From the NCBI GenBank assembly GCA_036365515.1, contig CM070874.1, forward strand, positions 222,006,942 through 222,070,941: a DNA stretch of 64,000 nucleotides. The letters are read 5' to 3'. Position numbers and translations under genes: made by a program. The notes below the pieces were generated by a model that ran no database searches, had not been told where the DNA came from, and worked only from the letters and a program-made list of their open reading frames with translations. Within the stretch, counting starts at the first letter, position 1. Every line of letters starts with the position of its first letter. The DNA is from Torymus aiolomorphi (lineage: Eukaryota > Arthropoda > Insecta > Hymenoptera > Torymidae). This document shows, one piece after another, positions 1-10,679 of the stretch.

Positions 1-228
1 TCGGAATTCAAGAACGTCAACGAACTGATCCAACGGGTTGAAGAAATAGAGGAAGTACTATCACAAACGCTTAAAGAACAAAGAATAGAGAAACCGGAAA
101 ACTACGCCGGTAATATTATGGAAATAGAGACCACGTACGACCGGAACATGTGCTGCTGGAAATGTAAACAACGCGGACATGGGAGAATGAACTGCCCAAA
201 TACTCAGAGGAAATTTTGTTCATATTGA
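1..228 (+). pseudogene. gypsy Gag C-terminal fragment with CCHC zinc knuckle
   Basis: An open frame from base 1 ends at a TGA (226-228). It carries a classic CX2CX4HX4C knuckle, CWKCKQRGHGRMNC (154-195), which in retrotransposon Gag binds the element RNA during particle assembly. The start lies outside the window. The same peptide with few changes is at 9193-9453 on the minus strand. Confidence 0.85.
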
Positions 229-369
229 GGAATAGACGGTATCCTAACGCGCGACTGCCGGTATCCCAATAATATCGACGCGCCGGGAAATGAGAGGAGG
301 GTCAAACCTACATCGCAACAGGACCAACCCCTCGCAAACAAGACCGCCAACGCTGACAGCCGCTATTTA

Positions 370-765
370 GTACAAATTAACGCAGTTTGACAAAAATATC
401 GGGTCCTATTAGATCCCGGATCAATAGGATCATACACAAACCCACGCGAACATATGCCCCGCGCAAAGGTGGGTAGACCAGGCAGAACGAAAGGCAGCGC
501 GGATGGCCGATGGTACTCCCGCCACTCTTCAGAGCAGTATATCTAAAGAGTGCAGCGTACAAGGCAAAAATTTACAACAGCTTTATCTAGCCATGGAAGG
601 TTTCACGACGGATTCTTTACTTGGAATTGGCATGATCGGTAAACTTGGGTTGCAGCTAACGTTGAACGGGAGAAAAATCTCACCAGATAGCACAAACGGT
701 AATGAAGTGTTAAGTTTCCGTCGGAGAACCAATAGGTCTAGCTCAGTTAACGGTAGCCGTGGAAG
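370..765 (+). pseudogene. gypsy aspartic protease fragment
   Basis: The conceptual frame contains LLDPGS (Asp codon at 412), the DPGS version of the retroviral-type protease active site. A glycine-containing flap-like segment with LLGIGMIGKLGL follows about 80 residues later. A TGA just before the active-site segment and a frame change near 710 break it. Such proteases cut the Gag-Pol polyprotein. Copy B holds the same domain at 8640-9030. Confidence 0.7.
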
Positions 766-769
766 AACA

Positions 770-1519
770 ACTCGAAATTTTCATAGAACAAGAAATGGTT
801 TCGTTCGAAAATATTAAAGGCGCGACTCCATTAATGCAACATAAAATCTGCGTAATCGACCAGACACCGATAAAACAAAGATACCGACCTAGAAATCCGG
901 CTACGCAAGAAATAATTGACCAGGAAGTCGAGAAAATGCTAGGAGAAGGGGTAATTCAAGTCGTAATTATGAAGAAAAAGATCGGGAAACGGTGATTTTG
1001 CATCGATTTTCAAAAAACAAATTAAATATCGGAGAATGATGCCTAACCGCTTTTCCATATTAACACAATCCGAGGTAAACTCAGAGGAGCAAAATATCTA
1101 TCCTCGACGGATCTAGCAAACGGCTACTGGCAGGTAGCTTTAACGGCAGAAAGTCGTACGATAACCGCGTTCACGGTACCTGGGAAAGTATTGTTCAAGT
1201 TTAACGTCATGCCCTTCGGACTTCACACGGCCTCGCAACGTTTCAAAGTTTGCTAGACCAAGTAATTACACCCGAAATGGCGCCGGAAGCCTTCGCATAA
1301 CTAGACGACATTTTCGTGGTAACAGATACGTTTGCGACATATATAGAAAATCTAACTGAAGTGTTTCAATGGCTCCGAGAAGCTCGACTTAAGCCAAACC
1401 CCGCAAAATGCCATTTTTTCCAGAAAAGATTGACATATCTAAGGCACGTAGTAGACCGGGAGGGCTTGCGCAGTGACCCCCACAAAGTCGTAGCAATTGC
1501 TAACTTATCACCATGGTGA
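770..1519 (+). pseudogene. gypsy reverse transcriptase, dead
   Basis: RT blocks are visible across frames: a leader (IKQRYRPRNPATQEII), STDLANGYWQV (motif A, Asp present), MPFGLHTASQRF (motif B), then LDDIFVV (motif C). The codon before LDD, Tyr in most gypsy RTs, is TAA (1298-1300). Another stop interrupts GKR*FCIDFQ near 995. The TAA in motif C is also present in the minus-strand copy. Confidence 0.85.
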
Positions 1520-2110
1520 AACACAACAGAATTAAAAAGATTTATGGGCCTTTTCTCGTGATATCGCCGAATCATCAAGAACGAGTCGCAAATAGCATCA
1601 CCGCTGAATAAATTACTCAAAAAGAAAATTAGATGGTATTGGGATGACACGCGGCAAGAAGCTTTCGAGGCGTTAAAACGCAGATTAGCGGAAGCTCCCG
1701 TACTAGCTTTCACCGACTGGACCAAACCGTTTATTCTGGCGACAGACGCAAGTCTGCAAGGACTAGGAGCAATGATCACCTAAAGTGACGACACAAAGGT
1801 GTATGTCATTGCATACGTGAGCCTACCACTGAATAAAGCAGAGAAAAATTATTCCGTAACAGAACTAGAATGCTTAGCCGTGAAATGGAGTATCTCGAAA
1901 ATGCGTCATTGTTTAGAAGGATACCAGTTTATCTTGATAACCGATCATCAATCTCTAAAATGGTTTAATGAGATAGAAAACCCACTGGGCCCACTAGCTC
2001 CCTGGGCAATGAAATGAAGTCAGTGGGATTTCGAAGTTTGTTATCGCAAAGGCAGCGAAAACTCCTTCACGACAACCGTTGGTCATAGGTGCGATCGACT
2101 CGAAAGAAGA
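1520..2110 (+). pseudogene. gypsy RNase H region
   Basis: Two frames read as the gypsy RNase H: TDASLQGLGAM near 1740-1775 (first catalytic Asp), then NYSVTELECLAVKWSI (the Glu motif) and ITDHQSLKWFNEI (TDHxxL) at 1799-2017. The domain removes the RNA strand during cDNA synthesis. A TAA at 1780 and another near 2015 break the frame. Confidence 0.8.
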
Positions 2111-3230
2111 GGACTGGTATGCACATAACATCACCACCGTGCAAAACAAAAACAGACGAATGCTGAGATTGCTGCATAAGAGACGGACGACTATACCGCC
2201 TCATTCTCCAATCGCTCGATTTTAAGGAGAACGATCCGTCGGACGAATGGAAAATATGCATGGCAAAGTCAGTTAGGGAACGCGTTTTAAAAGAAAGTCA
2301 CGACGATCTCACCGCCGGTCATTTAGGTAACGTGAAAACAGGAGAAAGACTAGCGCGATCCTATTATTGGCAGGAAATGTCCAAAGACGCGACAAAATAC
2401 GTCCGATCGTGTGAAAACTGCCTACGTCACAAAGCGCAGCAATAAGCCGGTAAAATGCATGCCACATACGTCCATCAACCATGGGTGATGGTTTCTATCG
2501 ACCTAGTAGGATAACTTCCTCTTTCTAACACCGGACAATCAACGTTACTAGTAATGCAGGATCGATTCACGAATTAGATAGAATTAAGGGTACTACGTAA
2601 AGCCACCAGAGCCGCGATTGCTAAAACAGTCAAAAAAAAGATCATTCTCCGTTTTGGCTGCCCGAGAACCATTCTAAGCGATAACGGCAAACCATTTATT
2701 ATTTGGGACATTGAAAACCTACTGAAAGACGCCAGAATCCAGCATCGAAAGACACCTCCGTGTACACCGCAATGCAACCCCGTCAAACGTGCAAATCGTA
2801 CCGTTAAAACCATGATAGGGCAATAAACCAGTAGAAACCAAAAAAGATAGCATTTGCATTTAAACGAAATAGCATTCGTGTTTAATTCCGCGCAGAGCGA
2901 AGAGACAAATTATATACCGGCGTATTTAAACTACGGCCGCGAGATGATACCGGAGCTTACAACAAGAAGTAAGAGGGGCTCAGGGAAAACATTAAAGTCT
3001 AGGATAGAAGAGTTAAATGAGACGATTGGGGTAGCAAAGACAAGCACCGCAAGTAGCTTTGAGCGGTAATAAAAGCATGATAACCGTAGAAGACGTGATT
3101 CGCAACCAAGGGTAGGGGATCTAGTACTGAAAAGGCAAATTACTGTGCCAAGCAAAGCAAAGGCAATCAACGCAAAGTTAATAGATAAATTCGGCGTACC
3201 GTACACTATAGGAAACGCATAAGTCCAGAA
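2110..3230 (+). pseudogene. gypsy integrase, catalytically dead
   Basis: 2260-2445 encodes the HHCC zinc-binding domain (HDDLTAGH then CENC). The core follows with LSDNGKPF (second Asp, near 2675) and a C-terminal part to about 3230. Where the DDE core normally has Glu in NPxERAN, this copy has Lys (AAA at 2785-2787). The minus-strand copy has Lys at the same site. Stops at about 2515 and 2824 also break it. Confidence 0.8.
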
Positions 3231-3479
3231 CTATTCGATCTCCGAGACGAGAGGGGGAAATTAGTACGAAACATTGACGTAAAGGACCTCAAACCCTTCG
3301 TCAAGCAAGTATAAAAGCGAGTGAAAAATTGCAAAGATGACCAGTTCTCGATGGTAGTCCAATCAGTAAACATTGTAGACGAAGAAGTAAAGCTAGTACT
3401 GTAAGCATAAACTTGTTCAGGTGAATAAGTCCAAGCGTAAACATAGCGATAGTCTGTAACTAACATTAATTTTATAAAG

Positions 3480-4115
3480 GAGCCAAGTTCCAGTCTAGCC
3501 GACCAACAGCGAGCATGAGAAAAGTCGAGGCTATCAAAGAGTTCCTTCGAGAATGGGACGAGCCATATATTTCCGAGGTGACTCAAGATCCAACAGCACG
3601 GGAATACGTGTCAACGCCCGGCCCATTCTCGAGGGACAGGCTGCAAAGGCTCGAGGAAGCCCTCGCAGCATGAAAAGCGATACCCCGAACGCACTCTCCT
3701 TTGGGAAAATGAACCTCGTCCCCCGTTGAAATTACGCCCTCCTCTAGCCTACCCGAAGGCGACCGCTGCCCCTGTGGAAAAGAAGGCTTTTTCTTGGATG
3801 TGCCAGCGAATGGTGCTGCTTCATCCGCGAACGTCTCCAAGACATGGTAGCGTTCGCTCACAAAGACAGAGAGGGACGTTTTTTATACGGGCGGGAGGAG
3901 CAGCCGGCACCGCAGCAACCAAGGCCCCTACCGAACCGAGCAACAGGGTGGAGAAAAAATATACGCAGTTCAACTGCTCCACGACGTGGTTACCGCGCTG
4001 AAGTATTAAAACACACAATGGTCCCGAGGTAGACATGCCTATCGGGGTCGTGCTGCATACGGTTAACCACGACGGCTGGCGTTGGCACCTATGCTTAGAT
4101 AAAAACAACGGCAAC
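3480..4115 (+). pseudogene. gypsy 3' reading-frame remnants, function not recognised
   Basis: Downstream of integrase a 55-codon segment (about 3515-3679) reads RKVEAIKEFLREWDEP and ends at TGA. Another frame gives EGDRCPCGKEGFFLDVP (about 3753-3803), and a third gives VVLHTVNHDGWRWHLC near 4045. Together they look like a decayed third ORF of the element. No envelope features, signal peptide or membrane segment can be seen. Coding status is inferred from amino-acid composition and colinearity only. Confidence 0.4.
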
Positions 4116-4125
4116 GTTAGGCACT

Positions 4126-4723
4126 TACAAGGAAGGGTATCGAACCCGAACTCACCGATTTCAAAAATTTCGATATATGTTGTAGATGATGAAAAAATAT
4201 GAGACCGTGTTTTTTCTTATCTGCGGAAAAACATATTTAGGGGGTGAAAACCACCCCTAAAGATAACCCCGAAAAACGGTTTTTTAAATATATCTCGGCT
4301 TCTACTGCGTATTTCAGAGTAAAACAAAATAGAAATTACTTCTTATTCAAAAACAAAGATAACTGAAGCAATTTTGACCCTAAGGGTTGCAACCCTTATT
4401 TTTTATTTTCAAAAGGTAATTTTTTGATCATGTATATTGAAAATAAAAAATAAGGGTTGCAACCCTTAGGGTCAAAATTGCTTCAGTTATCTTTGTTTTT
4501 TTATAAGAAGTAATTTCTATTTTATTTTACTCTGAAATATGCAGTAGAAGCCGAGATATATTTAAAAAACCGTTTTTGGGGGTTATCTTTAGGGGTGGTT
4601 TTTACCCCCTAAATATGTTTTTCCGCAGATGAGAAAAAACACGTGTCTCATATTTTTTCATGATCTACAACATATATCGAAATTTTTTAAATCGGTCAGT
4701 TCGGGTTCAATACCCTTCCTTGT
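4126..4723. repeat. Near-perfect foldback (inverted repeat) element
   Basis: Arms 4126-4412 and 4437-4723 are reverse complements with scattered mismatches, separated by only 24 bases. The outer ends read ACAAGGAAGGGTAT and its complement ATACCCTTCCTTGT. The arms share the blocks AAGGGTTGCAACCCTT and CCGCAGAT. There is no coding capacity. This is a MITE- or foldback-type sequence that could fold into a 287-bp hairpin if transcribed. Confidence 0.9.
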
Positions 4724-4825
4724 TAGGGTAACCCCGCCATGTAAATATTGTTTTTTTTGTTTCTTTTATCGCGTGGACCTAGAGTAAAACCCGTAGGCTC
4801 CACTCTCCTTAGAGGACAGGAAATG

Positions 4826-5115
4826 TAACGATGCACCTTATCAATAGGCGCATCGGTACTAAAAATCCCGAATGCGAAACCTTTCTCTCTCCTATAACGC
4901 ATGTGCTAAAGAGAAAAGCCGGCGGACCTGTCAATGGCATGAGAGAGCGAATGTACGAATGTGTACATACACGTAGGTATACATGTACCAGAGCTTATAC
5001 AACAAGGAAAGACAGCAGGCGACTGTGTAGCGAGATTCCCTCCCCACCGAGCTCCGCGACCGCGCTTCTCGCAGGAAGCGCGCCCCATCTCGTCGACTAT
5101 ACAGTACGCTGCGAG
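4826..5115 (+). repeat. 5' region of a LINE-associated repeat, same family as 38620-38937
   Basis: This segment matches the reverse complement of 38620-38937 over most of its length, starting TGTAACGATG and including GGACCTGTCAA, GAGAGAGCG and the CGACTATA box. In the other copy it sits directly upstream of LINE RT sequence. It is therefore probably a promoter or 5' leader that became separated. No ORF here is convincing. Confidence 0.7.
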
Positions 5116-5234
5116 CGAGTACAAATGCCGCCTCTCATACCGTGGGAAATCACTCTCTCAGGCCAGGGCCGTACCAAAGCACTGGACATCGGCCCCTGCC
5201 ATTATCACGCGGAATCGAGGGCCAGAAAGTATTA

Positions 5235-5420
5235 CAATCCATAGCCCCGTGGTTAGGGCAGCTGCCTCCCGTCAGAAGGGCTGGGGTTCGATTTCCAATT
5301 CCATTGCCTATTTTTATCTCCTCTTCCGTATCCACCCCATTACATCTAGCCCAACTTAATTAACCCACGATCACTGAGAATAATCCGAGGTTTTCCGTTG
5401 GACTGAAAAAATGTATATAA
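5235..5420 (+). mobile_element. tRNA-derived SINE-like sequence
   Basis: 5242-5295 resembles a decayed tRNA: an A-box-like TAGCCCCGTGG (5242-5252), an anticodon-loop-like CTCCCGT and a B box GGTTCGATTTCC (5284-5295). The A-to-B distance is about 42 bases, as in tRNA genes. The anticodon region would read CCC (Gly), but stem pairing is imperfect and the acceptor stem does not close, so this is not a functional tRNA. The right boundary is uncertain. Confidence 0.5.
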
Positions 5421-6190
5421 AATTCTCTCTCTCCCTCCACCCCATCATCGCGGATGACAATCCGAGATGGATTGTTTCATACCGCGACTGAGCCTTGGTG
5501 GTGTATGGACACAGGGGTTCAAAAGCACTAGGACGGGAAAGTTCTTAGTCTGGATATGGATACGTGGTACGGCTCCAAGTATCACAGGGTATTTTCAGAG
5601 GGACTTTCGAAATTGTATAGAGGTAAGGTAATTCCTCTCTCAAGCCTGATGCGCGAATTTTGCAGGTGAGAAATGATATTTGAGGTTAAAAATTTTTTGA
5701 CATTTTTTTAAAATCGTAATTTCTCGGGAACGGCTCTATGTATCTGAATGGGGTGGATGGCATTCGAAAGAGAATTAAAATACCTATATTCTCTAAAAAA
5801 AATTAATTTTCTATCTATCACGGTTCTTTAGTTATCATCAAAAATAAAAACGTGTTTTTTTTAAAAAACTCATAACTCCAATGATGTTATGAAATATAAA
5901 AAAAACACGTTTTTGTTCATAACAAAACAATCGTGATAGCTATTTGTTTTATTATAAAATATAGACATTTTACTTCTATTTCAAATGATAACTTTATTTA
6001 TCAGCTCAAAATTTATATAAAATTGATATAAATAAATAATAAATAAATAATAAATAAATAAATAAATATAAAAATTACCAATTTTTAATATTCATAAATG
6101 AATTTAATTATAATTATGCAATAAATTTTTTAAAAAATTATAAATTTTGTTATTAAAAATTAATTAAAGGAATCAACAATTACGGTTGAG
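5421..6190. repeat. AT-rich repeat-like stretch without genes
   Basis: No coding signal is visible. 5840-5935 contains an imperfect inverted repeat around AAAACGTGTTTTTT, and 6025-6066 is an (AAAT)n run. The block 5765-5830 (TACGG/CACGGTTCTTT and neighbours) resembles 49075-49140, so both belong to one unnamed repeat family. Confidence 0.6.
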
Positions 6191-6194
6191 GAAG

Positions 6195-6911
6195 CTACGG
6201 GCAAATGAATTGGCAGCTATTTTTTACACTGTACAGTACGGTGAATATATCTATTAACTTTGCGTTGATTGCCTTTGCTTTGCTTGGCACAGTAATTTGC
6301 CTTTTCAGCACTAGATCCCCTACCCTTGGTTGCCAATCTCGTCTGCTAAGGTTCTTGTTGCCGATCAAACTGCTTGCGGTGCTTGTCTTTGCTACCCCAA
6401 TCGTCTCATTTAATCTTCTATTCAAGACTTTAATGTTTTCCCTGATTCCTCTCTTACTTTTTGTTGTAAGCTCCCGTTATCATCTCGCGGCCGTAGTTTA
6501 AATACGCCGGTGTATAATTTGTCGCTTCACTCTGCGCGGAATTAAACGCGCATGCTATTTCGTTTAAATGCAAATACCATCTTTTTTCATTTTCCTGGTT
6601 TATTGCCCTATCATGGTTTTAACGGTAAGATTTGCACGTTTGACGTAGTTGCATTGCGGTGTACGCGGTGGTGTCTCTCGATGTTGGATTCTGGCGTCGT
6701 TCAGTAGGTTTTCAATGTCTCAACTAATAAACGATTTGCCGTTATCACTTAGAATGGTTCTCGGGCAGCCAAAACGCAGAATGATCTGTTCTTTGACTGT
6801 TATAGCGATTGCGGCCCTCGTGGCTTTACGTAGTGCCCTTCATTCGATCTTATTCGTGAATCGATCCTGCATTACTAGTAACGTTGATTGTCCGGTGTTA
6901 GAAAGAGGAAG
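6195..6911 (-). pseudogene. gypsy copy B integrase core and C-terminus
   Basis: The core reads ILSDNGKSF-like sequence near 6740 and NYVKRAN near 6640; Lys (TTT complement, 6639-6641) replaces the DDE glutamate. The C-terminal part at 6425-6195 has RLNETIGVAKTSTAS and WQPRVGDLVLKRQI, matching copy A at 3001-3150. The sequence then diverges, marking the truncated 3' side of this copy. Confidence 0.75.
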
Positions 6912-7545
6912 TTATCCTTCTAGGTCGATAGAAACCATCACCCACGGTTGATCGACGTATGTGGCGTACATTTTAGCGGCTTGTTGCTGCGCTTTGTGAC
7001 GTTGGTAGTTTTCACACGATCGGACGTTTTTCGTCGCGACTTTGGACATTCCATGCCAATAATAGGATTGCGCAAGTCTGTGTACCATTTTCACGATACA
7101 TAAGTGACCGGCGGCGAGATCGTCGTGACTTTCTTTTAAAACGCGTTCCCCTTCTGTCTTTGCCATGCATATTTTCCATTCGTCCGAAGGATCGTTCTCT
7201 TTAAAATCAAGCGACTGGAGAATGTGGCGGTATAGTCGTCCGCCTCTTATGCAGTATTCTGGGTGTTTGTCTGTTTTTATTTTGCACGGTGGTGATTTTA
7301 TGTGCGTACCAGTCCTCTTCTTCGAGTCGATCGCACCTATGTCCAACGGTTGTCGTGAAAGAATTTTCGCTGCCTTTGCGATAACAAACTTCGAAATCCC
7401 ACTGACTTAATTTCATTCTCCTGCGAGCTAGTGGGCCCGATGAATTATCTATTTCATTAAGCCATTTTAGAGATTGATGGTCGGATATCAAGATAAACTG
7501 GAACCCTTCTAAACAATGACGCATTTCCGAGATACCCCATTTCAC
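6912..7545 (-). pseudogene. gypsy copy B RNase H tail and integrase zinc-binding domain
   Basis: 7545-7207 holds ISDHQSLKWLNEI (RNase H) and a tether. 7346-6912, in another frame, holds the HHCC integrase N-terminus (HDDLAAGH then CENYQRH, the first Cys kept and the second changed to Tyr). The domain normally binds zinc and helps multimerise integrase. Its order and spacing mirror copy A. Confidence 0.75.
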
Positions 7546-7640
7546 GGCTAAGTATTCTAGTTCTGTTACGAAATAATTTTTCTCTGCTTTTACAGTGATA
7601 GGCTCACGTATGCAATGACATACTCCTTTGTGCCGTCACT

Positions 7641-8396
7641 TTATGTGAGCATTGCTCCTAGTCCTTGCAGACTTGCGTCTGTCGGCAGAATAAATGGTTT
7701 GGTCCAGTCGGGGAAAGCTAGTACGGGAGCTTCCGCTAGTCTGCGTTCTGACTCCTCGAAAGCTTCTTGCAGCGTATCATCCCAATACCATCTAATTTTC
7801 TTTTTGAGTAATTTATTAAGCGGTGATGCTATTTGCGACACATTCTTGATTAATCGGCGATATCACGACAAAAGGCCCATGAATCTTTTTAATTCTGTTG
7901 TGTGTGACCGGGGAGATAAGTTAGTAATTGCTGCGACTTTTTGTGGTGACTGCGCAAGCCCTCCCGGTCTAGTACGTGCCCTAGATATGTCAATCTTTTC
8001 CGGGCAAAATGGCATTTTGTGGGGTTTAGCTTAAGTCGATCTTATCGGCGCCACCGAAACACTTCAGCTAGATTTTCTATTTATTTCTCAAACGTATCTC
8101 TTACCACGATAATGTCGTCTAGTTATGCGAAGGCGTCCGGCGCTATTTTGTGTGTAATTACTTATCTTTGCAAACTTTGAAACGTTGCTGGGCCGTGTGA
8201 ATTCCGAAGGGGATGGCGTTAAACTTGAACAAGACTATCCCCGTTACTGTGAATCGGTTATCGTACGACCTTCTGCCGTTAAGGCTACCTGCCAGTAGCC
8301 GTTTCCTAGATCGGTTGAGGATAGATATTTTGCTCCTCTGAGTTTATCTCGGATTGTTTTAATATGGAAAAGCGGTTAGACATCTTTCTCTGATAT
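7641..8396 (-). pseudogene. gypsy copy B RT palm and thumb
   Basis: The minus strand shows RT motifs after the 8397 break, including the LDDI catalytic box at about 8113-8122. It is preceded by TAA (8123-8125) instead of the expected aromatic codon, exactly as in copy A. The 66-codon frame 7841-7641 encodes the connection region (LNKLLKKKIRWYWDD) and the start of RNase H. Confidence 0.75.
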
Positions 8397-8918
8397 TTAA
8401 TTTATTTTTTGGAAATCGATGCAAAATCTCCGTTTCCCGATCTTTTTCTTCATAACTACGACTTGAATTACCCCTTCTTCTAGCATTTTCTCGACTTCCT
8501 GGTTAATTATTTCTTGCACAGCCGGATTTCTGCGTGGGTATCTTTGTTTTATCGGTGTCTGGTCGATTACGCAGATTTTATGTTGCATTAATGGAGTCGC
8601 GCCTTTAATATTTTCGAACGAAACCATTTCTTGTTCTATGAAATTCTCGAGTTGTCCTTCCAGGGTTATCGTTAACTGAGCTAGACCTAATGGTTTTCCG
8701 ACGGACCATAACACTTCATTACCGTCTGTGCTATCTGGTGAGATTTTCCTCCCATTCAACGTTAGTTGCAACCCAAGTTTAGAGAGTATGCCCATTCCGA
8801 GTAAAGAATCTGTCGCTAAACCTTCCATGGCTAGAAAAAGATGTTGTAAATTTTTGCCTTGTACGCTGCACTCTTTAGATATACTGCTCTGAAGAGTGGC
8901 GGGAGTACCATCGGCCAT
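8397..8918 (-). pseudogene. gypsy copy B protease C-term and RT N-term
   Basis: A 173-codon open frame runs through the protease tail (DSLLGMGILSKLGLQ), a linker and the RT start, ending FCIDFQKIN. This is the least damaged Pol portion in either copy: the stop found in copy A near 995 is absent here. The protease active-site region lies just upstream (about 9030-8980) in a different frame. Confidence 0.8.
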
Positions 8919-9179
8919 CCGCGCTGCCTTTCGTTCTGCCTGGTCTACCCACCTTTGCGCGGGGCATATGTTCGCGTGGGTTTGTGTATGACCCTATTGA
9001 TCCGGGATCTAATAGGACCCGATATTTTTGTCAAACTGCGTTAATTTGTACTAAATAGCGGCTGTCAGCGTTGGCGGTCTTGTTTGCGAGGGGTTGGTCC
9101 TGTTGCGATGTAGGTTTGACCCTCCTCTCATTTCCCGGCGCGTCGATATTATTGGGATACCGGCAGTCGCGCGTTAGGA

Positions 9180-10130
9180 TAGCGTCTGTTCCTCAACATG
9201 AACAAAATTTCCTCTGAGTATTCGGGCAGTTCATTCTCCTATGTCCGCGTTGTTTACATTTCCAGCAGCACATGTTCCGGTCGTACGTGGTCTCTATTTC
9301 CATAATATTCTCGGCGTAGTTTTCCGGTTTCTCTATTCTTTGTTCTTTAAGTGTTTGTGAAAGTACTTCCTCTATTTCTTTTACCCGTTTGATCAGTTCA
9401 TTGACGTTCTTGAATTTCGACCGTCGAATGTGCAATCCTAATTTTGCGCGCATATTATAATATATGTTATCGAGCTATGTCTCGCGGTTTATGCCTGCCA
9501 GACGGCACATTAATGTACTTAGTGAAGTTGCATAACTTCTAAATACTTCGCCGATATTTTGTCTGGGTTCGTTTATTTGTCGATCAAGATTCGGTCGCTC
9601 TCCCGGTGGCATATACAAACAGCGCAACAATTCCTCGAGTTCCATGTAACTATTTACATTTCCTGAATTACGGTAACAAAGTTGAGCTTCCCCCCGTAAT
9701 AATTCTGGGAACTCTATGAGATGGTTTGTATCTGTGTGACCGTATGCTTTTCGTAGCTCCTCAACTCTTTCTAAAAACCCGTAAACGTCGCGACCGTCGA
9801 AGTGACAGTTCCATTTTCGCATTTGGATGAGAGTTTTCACGGTTGATTTTTCTACCGTTACATAATTTATCTGAGCCGCGTATCCAGGTTCGGAATTACA
9901 AATTGTGTTCGTGTGCGCTGTTATGTTGATGCGTTAGTTGTCTGTTCCTGTTAATCGCGAGTTCTATCGAGTTCCTTATCGTACTCCGCGGCGTCTTCTG
10001 GTTGGTTTTTAAAATATCCCGGACTTATTTTTGCTATCGCTCCAAGGCGCTGTTGTAAATCCGCTACGTTTCCCGTATTGTCGATTTTTAATTTCGCGAG
10101 TTCGTCTATGAGTTGCTACTTTCGGAGCCA
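9180..10130 (-). pseudogene. gypsy copy B Gag (N-term, capsid, zinc knuckle)
   Basis: Three broken pieces are seen. The first (about 10115-9965) reads LAKLKIDNTGNVADLQQRLG. The second (9840-9475) is a capsid segment with RKWNCHFDGRDVYGFLERVE and a stretch rich in Leu, Arg and Glu, typical of retrotransposon Gag. The third (9453-9193) carries CWKCKQRGHRRMNC. Gag forms the particle and packages RNA. Stops separate the pieces. Confidence 0.8.
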
Positions 10131-10274
10131 GTAAACCCATCCGACTTTATCATAATGGTTAATACTAACCGGTCTGTCTCGAAAAACACTCCTTATTTTC
10201 TTTTATGTAATTTATTTCAATATTAGATGTAAATTCAATAATTTCTTTTATACTTCCGCGTGAAGTGAAAAAGT

Positions 10275-10293
10275 AGTCCCTGTTTGGGCACCA
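10275..10293 (-). promoter_or_regulatory. Probable gypsy primer-binding site, tRNA-Lys type
   Basis: The minus strand reads TGGTGCCCAAACAGGGACT. This is close to the complement of the 3' end of animal tRNA-Lys(UUU), with about two mismatches, and starts right after a CA that could end an LTR. It lies upstream of the copy B gag on the same strand, where a PBS belongs. The tRNA match is from memory of tRNA sequence, not a search. Confidence 0.65.
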
Positions 10294-10409
10294 TGAAACG
10301 GTAGCGCTCATGCAGAAGGATTGCTCTCTCTTGAGGATAGCTAGTCGAGCAGGATTCGATTGGAGGGAGCAATTGAAATAAATTGATAAAGCCTGATAAG
10401 TGATATAAC
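10294..10409 (-). mobile_element. Probable gypsy copy B 5' LTR, inner part, interrupted by copia
   Basis: Sequence adjoining the primer site should be the 3' end of the 5' LTR. It is cut at 10409 by the copia insertion, whose target duplication ATAAC is at 10405-10409. The remainder would resume at 14323 on the far side. No second gypsy LTR is available in the window for comparison, so this is inferred from position. Confidence 0.5.
10405..10409. repeat. copia target-site duplication, left
   Basis: ATAAC, repeated at 14318-14322. A 5-bp duplication is the norm for copia integrase. Confidence 0.9.
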
Positions 10410-10664
10410 TGTTAGGAATGGAGGGACACACAGGGTCTTTCAAATGACCACACCGGCTAACGTGAACAGTAACAATCTTTATTGAGAAGACCCAATCTCC
10501 AGTACAGCTCTCTCTCTTACAACCGCTACATGCGGAGGACGGCGGACGAGTGAGCTCCCGCTTCGGCCGCTCGCTCTCGCTAGCTTGCGCCTCGCTATAC
10601 GCGAGATGGCACTACGTATTCATTCTCTCTCATACGTCGACATAAATGTACCTTATATTCTAAC
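10410..10664 (-). repeat. copia 3' LTR (255 bp)
   Basis: It matches the 5' LTR apart from the loss of one TTA in the TTATTATTG run, one G/A change (GATGGCACTACG versus GATGGCGCTACG) and one lost terminal base. A purine tract (AAGGAGG on the element strand) adjoins it, as expected for second-strand priming. Confidence 0.95.
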
Positions 10665-10679
10665 GCCTCCTTACATTTA

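Larger units (their letters stand above)
1..4120 (+). mobile_element. Ty3/gypsy retrotransposon copy A, degenerate and left-truncated by the window edge
   Basis: Fragments follow in gypsy order: Gag zinc knuckle, DPGS protease, RT, RNase H, HHCC integrase, then a short third reading-frame region. Many stops and frameshifts break it, so it cannot encode a working polyprotein. The same series recurs in reverse order on the minus strand at 6195-10150. The 5' LTR would lie left of base 1. No 3' LTR was recognised; the family resemblance fades near 4120, where a foldback repeat begins. Confidence 0.9.
6195..10150 (-). mobile_element. Ty3/gypsy retrotransposon copy B, inverted relative to copy A
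   Basis: On the minus strand, from right to left, are Gag (10130-9180), protease (9030-8640), RT (8640-7960), RNase H (7830-7330) and integrase (7200-6195). It is truncated near 6195, just past the integrase C-terminus. It adds the Gag capsid that copy A lacks because of the window edge. Stops and frameshifts are frequent but fewer than in copy A. The two copies share lesions in RT motif C and in the integrase Glu position. Confidence 0.9.

Noticed and set aside
1366..1779. 137-codon minus-strand ORF in gypsy copy A
   Set aside because: It is antisense to RT and RNase H. The equivalent shadow appears opposite copy B at 7615-8034.
5240..5300. Functional tRNA gene
   Set aside because: The boxes are present, but the anticodon stem has a lost base and the acceptor ends do not pair.
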